DNA of 9,813 nt, from assembly GCA_013817135.1 (NCBI GenBank), contig JACDDF010000043.1, positions 1 through 9,813 of the forward strand, written 5' to 3'. The stretch comes from Nitrospirales bacterium (GTDB taxonomy: Bacteria; Nitrospirota; Nitrospiria; Nitrospirales; UBA8639). Both the position numbers and the translations under genes were made by a program. Position 1 is the first letter of the stretch; the number at the start of each line of letters is the position of its first letter. Below are positions 6,369-9,813 of the stretch, one piece after another. The notes below the pieces were generated by a model. The model did not search any database. It worked only from the letters and a program-made list of their open reading frames with translations, and was not told where the DNA came from.

Positions 6369-6620
6369 TTATCGGGTATCGATAGGGTACACGGTGGGTA
6401 ATTCGACTGCCTCCTCCAGCGGTACATTCAAGGGGTCTTCGTCAAGGCCTCCCTCTGTTCTGGCCTGCTCTTGCTGTTGTTTGAGTCTCTTGGCTTCAAT
6501 GCCAACGTTTTCGGGTGGAATGGGAGGGCCGACCGCCCCGCAACCTTTTGAGGAGAAGAGCAGTACCAGCATGCAAAAAGTGAGGAAATACTGGGTAGGA
6601 GTTCTAAAAATATGACTCAT
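6369..6620 (-). CDS. Small lipoprotein, LptM/LppL-like
   Basis: An 83-residue predicted lipoprotein. After a short basic start comes a hydrophobic stretch (about residues 11-22) and SSKGC, with Cys27 as the likely lipidated residue; the lipobox is imperfect because Lys is at -2. GCGAVGPPIPPEN follows, close to the CG-x-x-G-P-x-x-x-P pattern of the small LptM/YifL/LppL lipoproteins, which in proteobacteria are encoded next to lysA or dapF. The rest is polar: a Gln/Lys-rich helix (KRLKQQQEQ) and an acidic, Pro-containing tail. In E. coli LptM assists assembly of the LPS transport translocon; whether that holds here is an inference. The ATG at 6620 comes five bases after the argH stop with no good Shine-Dalgarno, so it probably depends on coupling. 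A TTG-started reading 19 codons longer would overlap argH and hide the signal peptide. Confidence 0.78.
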   Translation of the reverse strand: MSHIFRTPTQYFLTFCMLVLLFSSKGCGAVGPPIPPENVGIEAKRLKQQQEQARTEGGLDEDPLNVPLEEAVELPTVYPIDTR

Positions 6621-6625
6621 GCCGT

Positions 6626-8116
6626 TCACTGTCTTTTCATGGAACGTTTCGTTTCGGCCTGTAATGATTTCTTCCAACCATTGATCTGTTTTGTGACTTG
6701 GGCCGTAGCGGTACCACCTACAATGTTTTTACTGTTAATGGCAGCTTCGGGAGTTAAAACTTGAAATGCCTTGGCGTCAAAAGACGATGAGGCGTTCAGC
6801 AAATCCTGTTGCGTGAGTTGTCCCAAATCCTTCCCTTTAGCTAAACACTCCCGTACCAGGCTTCCCACCACGTGGTGAGATTCACGGAAAGGCATCCCTT
6901 TTTTTACCAGGTAGTCCGCCAACTCCGTGGCAAGCAGAAAACCCTCAGACACAGCTTCTTTCATGGACTCAGGTCGTATCGTTAGTTGAGCCAGGAGTTC
7001 TGCGTAGATTTTAACCGATGTCGTTACGGTATCCAATGTGTCAAACAATGGTTCTTTGTCTTCTTGAAGGTCTCGATTGTAACTGAGCGGCAAGCCTTTT
7101 AAGGTGGTCAGGAGGCTGAACAAATGTCCATATACCCGACCAGTTTTTCCACGGATCAGTTCCGGGACGTCTGGGTTTTTTTTCTGTGGCATCATGCTGC
7201 TGCCCGTACAAAATCCGTCGGAAAGATCCGTGAAGTGGAATTCTTGCGAGGACCATAAAATCAGTTCCTCACTTAACCGAGAGAGGTGCATCATCACGAT
7301 GGCGCAGGCGCTGAGCACCTCAATGACGTAATCTCGGTCCGATACGGCATCCAGGCTATTCTGGGTCACGCGAGGGAAATCTAGTAGGGAAGCAGTATAC
7401 TCTCGGTCGATCGGGTAATTGTTTCCAGCTAACGCGCCGGACCCTAGCGGCATGACGTTAATCCGTACCAAGGCGTCCTGGAGTCGCCCCTTGTCCCGCT
7501 CTACCATCTCAACATAGGCCAGGGCGTGATGCGAAAAGAGAATGGGCTGAGCCCGCTGTAAATGTGTATAGCCAGGCATCATCACTCCCATATACCGCTC
7601 AGCGAGGGTCACGAGAGACTGTTGAAGCAACCGTAGATCGTTGCTCAGGTGTTGGAGTGTATCCCGGAGATAGAGTCGAAGGTCCAGGGTGACCTGATCA
7701 TTCCGACTTCGGCCGGTGTGGAGTTTCCCCCCAACCGGCCCAATGAGCTCAGTCAGCCGCCGTTCAATGCTCATATGCACATCTTCATCCTCGGTCTTCC
7801 ATTGATGACGGCCTGCGCGAATGTCCTCCCGAATCGCCAGGAGCCCTCGAATGATGGTTTGGCATTCTCGCTGTGGCAAGACCTTAGCCCGTTGTAACGT
7901 TTTACAGTGGGCGATACTGCCTTCAATGTCGTATTCGTACAGACGGCGATCAACGTTAATCGAGGCCGTGAAGGTTTCCACTAGTTGATGTGTTTGGCCT
8001 TGAAATCGCCCTCCCCAGAGTTTTTGATCTCCGGTTTTTTGTGGCGGTATTGGTTGAGGAGGTACTGCAGAACGGGATCGGTTGCTGGGCGGGGTTGCGC
8101 CGGCGCGTTTCTTCAT
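6626..8116 (-). CDS. argH: Argininosuccinate lyase
   Basis: Cleaves argininosuccinate to arginine and fumarate, the last step of arginine synthesis; a cytoplasmic homotetramer in the fumarase/aspartase superfamily. The 496-residue product shows KLWGGRF at 32-38, the usual start of the family, HTGRSRNDQ at about 133-141, GYTHLQRAQP at about 182-191 with the general catalytic His185, and the fumarate lyase signature GSSMMPQKKNP at 305-315. It is about 30 residues longer than common ArgH proteins because of a basic, Ser/Pro-rich N-terminal extension. The start ATG at 8116 overlaps the argF stop as ATGA, with AGGAAGG (8125-8131) eight bases upstream; an ATG seven codons further upstream has no such site. 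Confidence 0.96.
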   Translation of the reverse strand: MKKRAGATPPSNRSRSAVPPQPIPPQKTGDQKLWGGRFQGQTHQLVETFTASINVDRRLYEYDIEGSIAHCKTLQRAKVLPQRECQTIIRGLLAIREDIRAGRHQWKTEDEDVHMSIERRLTELIGPVGGKLHTGRSRNDQVTLDLRLYLRDTLQHLSNDLRLLQQSLVTLAERYMGVMMPGYTHLQRAQPILFSHHALAYVEMVERDKGRLQDALVRINVMPLGSGALAGNNYPIDREYTASLLDFPRVTQNSLDAVSDRDYVIEVLSACAIVMMHLSRLSEELILWSSQEFHFTDLSDGFCTGSSMMPQKKNPDVPELIRGKTGRVYGHLFSLLTTLKGLPLSYNRDLQEDKEPLFDTLDTVTTSVKIYAELLAQLTIRPESMKEAVSEGFLLATELADYLVKKGMPFRESHHVVGSLVRECLAKGKDLGQLTQQDLLNASSSFDAKAFQVLTPEAAINSKNIVGGTATAQVTKQINGWKKSLQAETKRSMKRQ

Positions 8117-9117
8117 GAAGGCGACCTTCCTAACCATTCAAGCAAAATAGCTTTTTGGATGTGAAGGCGGTTTTCGGCTTGGTCCAGAACTACTGATTGT
8201 GGGCCGTCCAGCACCTCTTCGGTTATTTCCTCTCCCCGATGGGCTGGCAGGCAATGCATGACCAGCGCATCGGGTTTTGCCTCTTTCATCAGCTGACTGT
8301 TGACCTGATAGGAGGTCAGAGCGCTCATGCGTGGCTGTTGTTCGTGTTCCTGGCCCATGCTGATCCAGACATCTGTATAGATCACATCAGCATCCGTTGC
8401 TGCGATTGTAGGATCGTGGGTGATTTCAATCCTGGCTCCTGTTTGTTGGCCTTCTACCTGGGCTGCCGCAACTATGCGTGGATCAGGTTCATAGCCTTTT
8501 GGGCATCCTACGGTCACGTGCATACCCACCTTAGCCCCGATCTCGACAAGGGAGTGCGTGATATTGTTTCCGTCTCCAATATATGCCAGCTTTAAGCCTT
8601 TCGCGTGGTCCCTGTGTTCGACAATGGTCAAAAGATCAGCCAAAGCCTGGCAGGGGTGACAATCGTCCGTCAACCCGTTGATAACAGGAATCGAGGTGTG
8701 TTTGGCCCATTCTTCTAAAGAGGCTTGGTTGAATGTTCTTACGACGAGTCCATCCAAATATCGTGTTAAGACTTTTGCCGTATCGGCTAAGCTTTCCCCA
8801 CGACTCAATTGGATTTTTTCGGACGCAAGAAATATGGCTTGTCCACCCAGTTGATTCATGCCGGCTTCAAACGAAACCCTGGTCCGCGTAGAAGGTTTCT
8901 CAAAAATAAGCCCAAGCGTTTTGCCCTTCAACGGAAAGGTGGCACGACCCTGCCTTCGGGCAGCCTTCAGTTTTTGAGCAAGGGTAATCAAATGGTGAAT
9001 CGTATCCCGGGGAATATCGGCCACCGTCAGCAAGTCTTTGGGAAGAGCCGTCGTCTTCTTGCGTGGTGCGACAGACGTGGATTTTTGAGTACGAGAGGAC
9101 TGACTTGGTGGTGACAT
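8113..9117 (-). CDS. argF: Ornithine carbamoyltransferase
   Basis: Transfers the carbamoyl group from carbamoyl phosphate to ornithine, giving citrulline for arginine synthesis. The 334-residue protein has the carbamoyl-phosphate motif STRTR at 76-80, HPCQ at 154-157, DVWISMG at 249-255, and the ornithine/catalytic HCLP at 288-291, followed by AHRGEEIT. The HCLP motif separates it from aspartate carbamoyltransferase. The family core begins at about residue 27 (KDLLTVADI), so there is an N-terminal extension of about 26 residues rich in Ser, Thr, Lys and Pro. The ATG at 9117 is three bases after the argD stop and has no evident Shine-Dalgarno, so coupling to argD is likely. No other in-frame ATG precedes the conserved core. 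Confidence 0.96.
   Translation of the reverse strand: MSPPSQSSRTQKSTSVAPRKKTTALPKDLLTVADIPRDTIHHLITLAQKLKAARRQGRATFPLKGKTLGLIFEKPSTRTRVSFEAGMNQLGGQAIFLASEKIQLSRGESLADTAKVLTRYLDGLVVRTFNQASLEEWAKHTSIPVINGLTDDCHPCQALADLLTIVEHRDHAKGLKLAYIGDGNNITHSLVEIGAKVGMHVTVGCPKGYEPDPRIVAAAQVEGQQTGARIEITHDPTIAATDADVIYTDVWISMGQEHEQQPRMSALTSYQVNSQLMKEAKPDALVMHCLPAHRGEEITEEVLDGPQSVVLDQAENRLHIQKAILLEWLGRSPS
8125..8131 (-). promoter_or_regulatory. Shine-Dalgarno deciding the argH start
   Basis: AGGAAGG on the minus strand, within the last codons of argF, eight bases before the ATG at 8116. It supports the ATGA-coupled start. Confidence 0.65.
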
Positions 9118-9120
9118 GAT

Positions 9121-9813
9121 TTATCGATGTTTAGAAAGAACTTCAGAGAGGACGGACAAGAGCCGGTCAATCTGTGCGTTGCTGATGATTAAGGGAGGCA
9201 CAAATCGGAGGACTCTTCCCATTGTGCAGTTTATGAGGACCCGTCGCTCAAGGCATTCCAGGACCAGAGATTTTCCGTCTATGGTTAATTCTAAACCCTG
9301 GAGTAGGCCCTTTCCACGGACTTCCTGGATACAGGAGAATTGTTCATTCAGGGAACTGAGTCCTTTAGCTAAATAGCGCCCGGCAGCCAGTCCCTGTTCA
9401 AGTTTTCCGCCTTCAATGAGGAGCTCTAAGACTTTTAAGGCTACCGCGCAGGCTAAAGGGTTACCTCCAAACGTCGAGGCGTGAGTGCCTGGCTCAAATG
9501 CCGCTGCGACGTTGTCTGTGGCCAAACAGGCCCCAATGGGGATGCCTCCCCCAAGCCCTTTAGCTAACGTCATAATGTCAGGTTGAATTCCGAACTGCTC
9601 GTATGCAAATAACGTCCCCGTTCGTCCCATCCCTGTTTGGACTTCATCAAAAATCAGGAGGATTTGTTGCTCTGTGCAGAATTCCCGAAGTCGTTTCAGA
9701 TAGGAAGGATGAGGAACCATGATCCCACCTTCAGCCTGAATGGGTTCTAACATCACAGCTGCTGTTTGTGGAGTTATGTTGGCTTTCAACGCCTCTAGGT
9801 CATTGAATGGAAC
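9121..9813 (-). CDS. argD: Acetylornithine aminotransferase, C-terminal part (5' end outside window)
   Basis: The frame is open to the window edge and shows the last 230 residues of a class III, PLP-dependent aminotransferase that makes N-acetylornithine from its semialdehyde with glutamate; in some bacteria the same enzyme also acts as succinyldiaminopimelate aminotransferase. Visible motifs are the start-side VPFNDLEALKA, EPIQAEGG, FDEVQTGMGRTG with the Asp that contacts the PLP ring nitrogen, the PLP-lysine block TLAKGLGGGIPIGA, and the THASTFGGNPLA segment. Roughly 165-170 residues are missing upstream. An in-frame TTG at 9789 is inside conserved sequence and is not the start. The assignment to argD rather than a related ornithine or GABA aminotransferase rests on these motifs and on argF following three bases later. 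Confidence 0.92.
   Translation of the reverse strand, partial: VPFNDLEALKANITPQTAAVMLEPIQAEGGIMVPHPSYLKRLREFCTEQQILLIFDEVQTGMGRTGTLFAYEQFGIQPDIMTLAKGLGGGIPIGACLATDNVAAAFEPGTHASTFGGNPLACAVALKVLELLIEGGKLEQGLAAGRYLAKGLSSLNEQFSCIQEVRGKGLLQGLELTIDGKSLVLECLERRVLINCTMGRVLRFVPPLIISNAQIDRLLSVLSEVLSKHR

Noticed and set aside
8197..8595. 132-codon plus-strand frame
   Set aside because: Antisense to argF, with composition (many Trp, His, Cys) typical of a shadow frame.

Overview
The window looks like a chromosomal, housekeeping stretch of a Gram-negative bacterium with roughly half GC. The order of arginine genes, a small lipoprotein, a B12-binding radical SAM protein, lysA, dapA and dapB, together with the protein sequences, fits Nitrospirota best, perhaps a lower-GC marine-type Nitrospira. 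That assignment is an inference from gene content and style; no marker gene is present. No mobile element, CRISPR array, rRNA or tRNA is visible.

Layout. (1) Positions 1-354, plus strand: the C-terminal end of an aldehyde dehydrogenase cut by the window edge. (2) 355-769: a gene-free stretch between convergent genes, with only small hairpins. (3) 770-1006, minus strand: a small acidic-tailed protein of unknown function with a good ribosome binding site and a possible terminator. (4) 1007-1365: a second stretch without a convincing gene. (5) 1366-9813, minus strand: one long gene cluster, transcribed argD - argF - argH - small lipoprotein - B12/radical SAM protein - lysA - dapA - dapB.

How the genes work together. 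ArgD, ArgF and ArgH catalyse the N-acetylornithine aminotransferase, ornithine carbamoyltransferase and argininosuccinate lyase steps of arginine synthesis. ArgG, which acts between ArgF and ArgH, is not here. DapA and DapB carry out the first two committed steps from aspartate semialdehyde towards diaminopimelate, which is needed for both peptidoglycan and lysine. LysA decarboxylates meso-diaminopimelate to lysine. Several junctions show translational coupling: argF/argH overlap by 4 nt (ATGA), the radical SAM gene and lysA overlap by 8 nt, the lipoprotein starts 5 nt after argH, argF starts 3 nt after argD, and the dapA stop lies inside the dapB Shine-Dalgarno sequence.

The main points of interest are the gene between the lipoprotein and lysA. 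It encodes a B12-binding/radical SAM protein with an unusual STAS-like C-terminal extension, and it is split by a one-base frameshift in a short G run (minus strand, 5910-5913). A TTGA stop/start overlap with its own Shine-Dalgarno-like GAGG lies just beyond, so the two halves might be made separately. ArgF and ArgH both carry basic, Ser/Pro-rich N-terminal extensions. Apart from these, the window is ordinary biosynthetic DNA; I found no clearly new multi-gene system.
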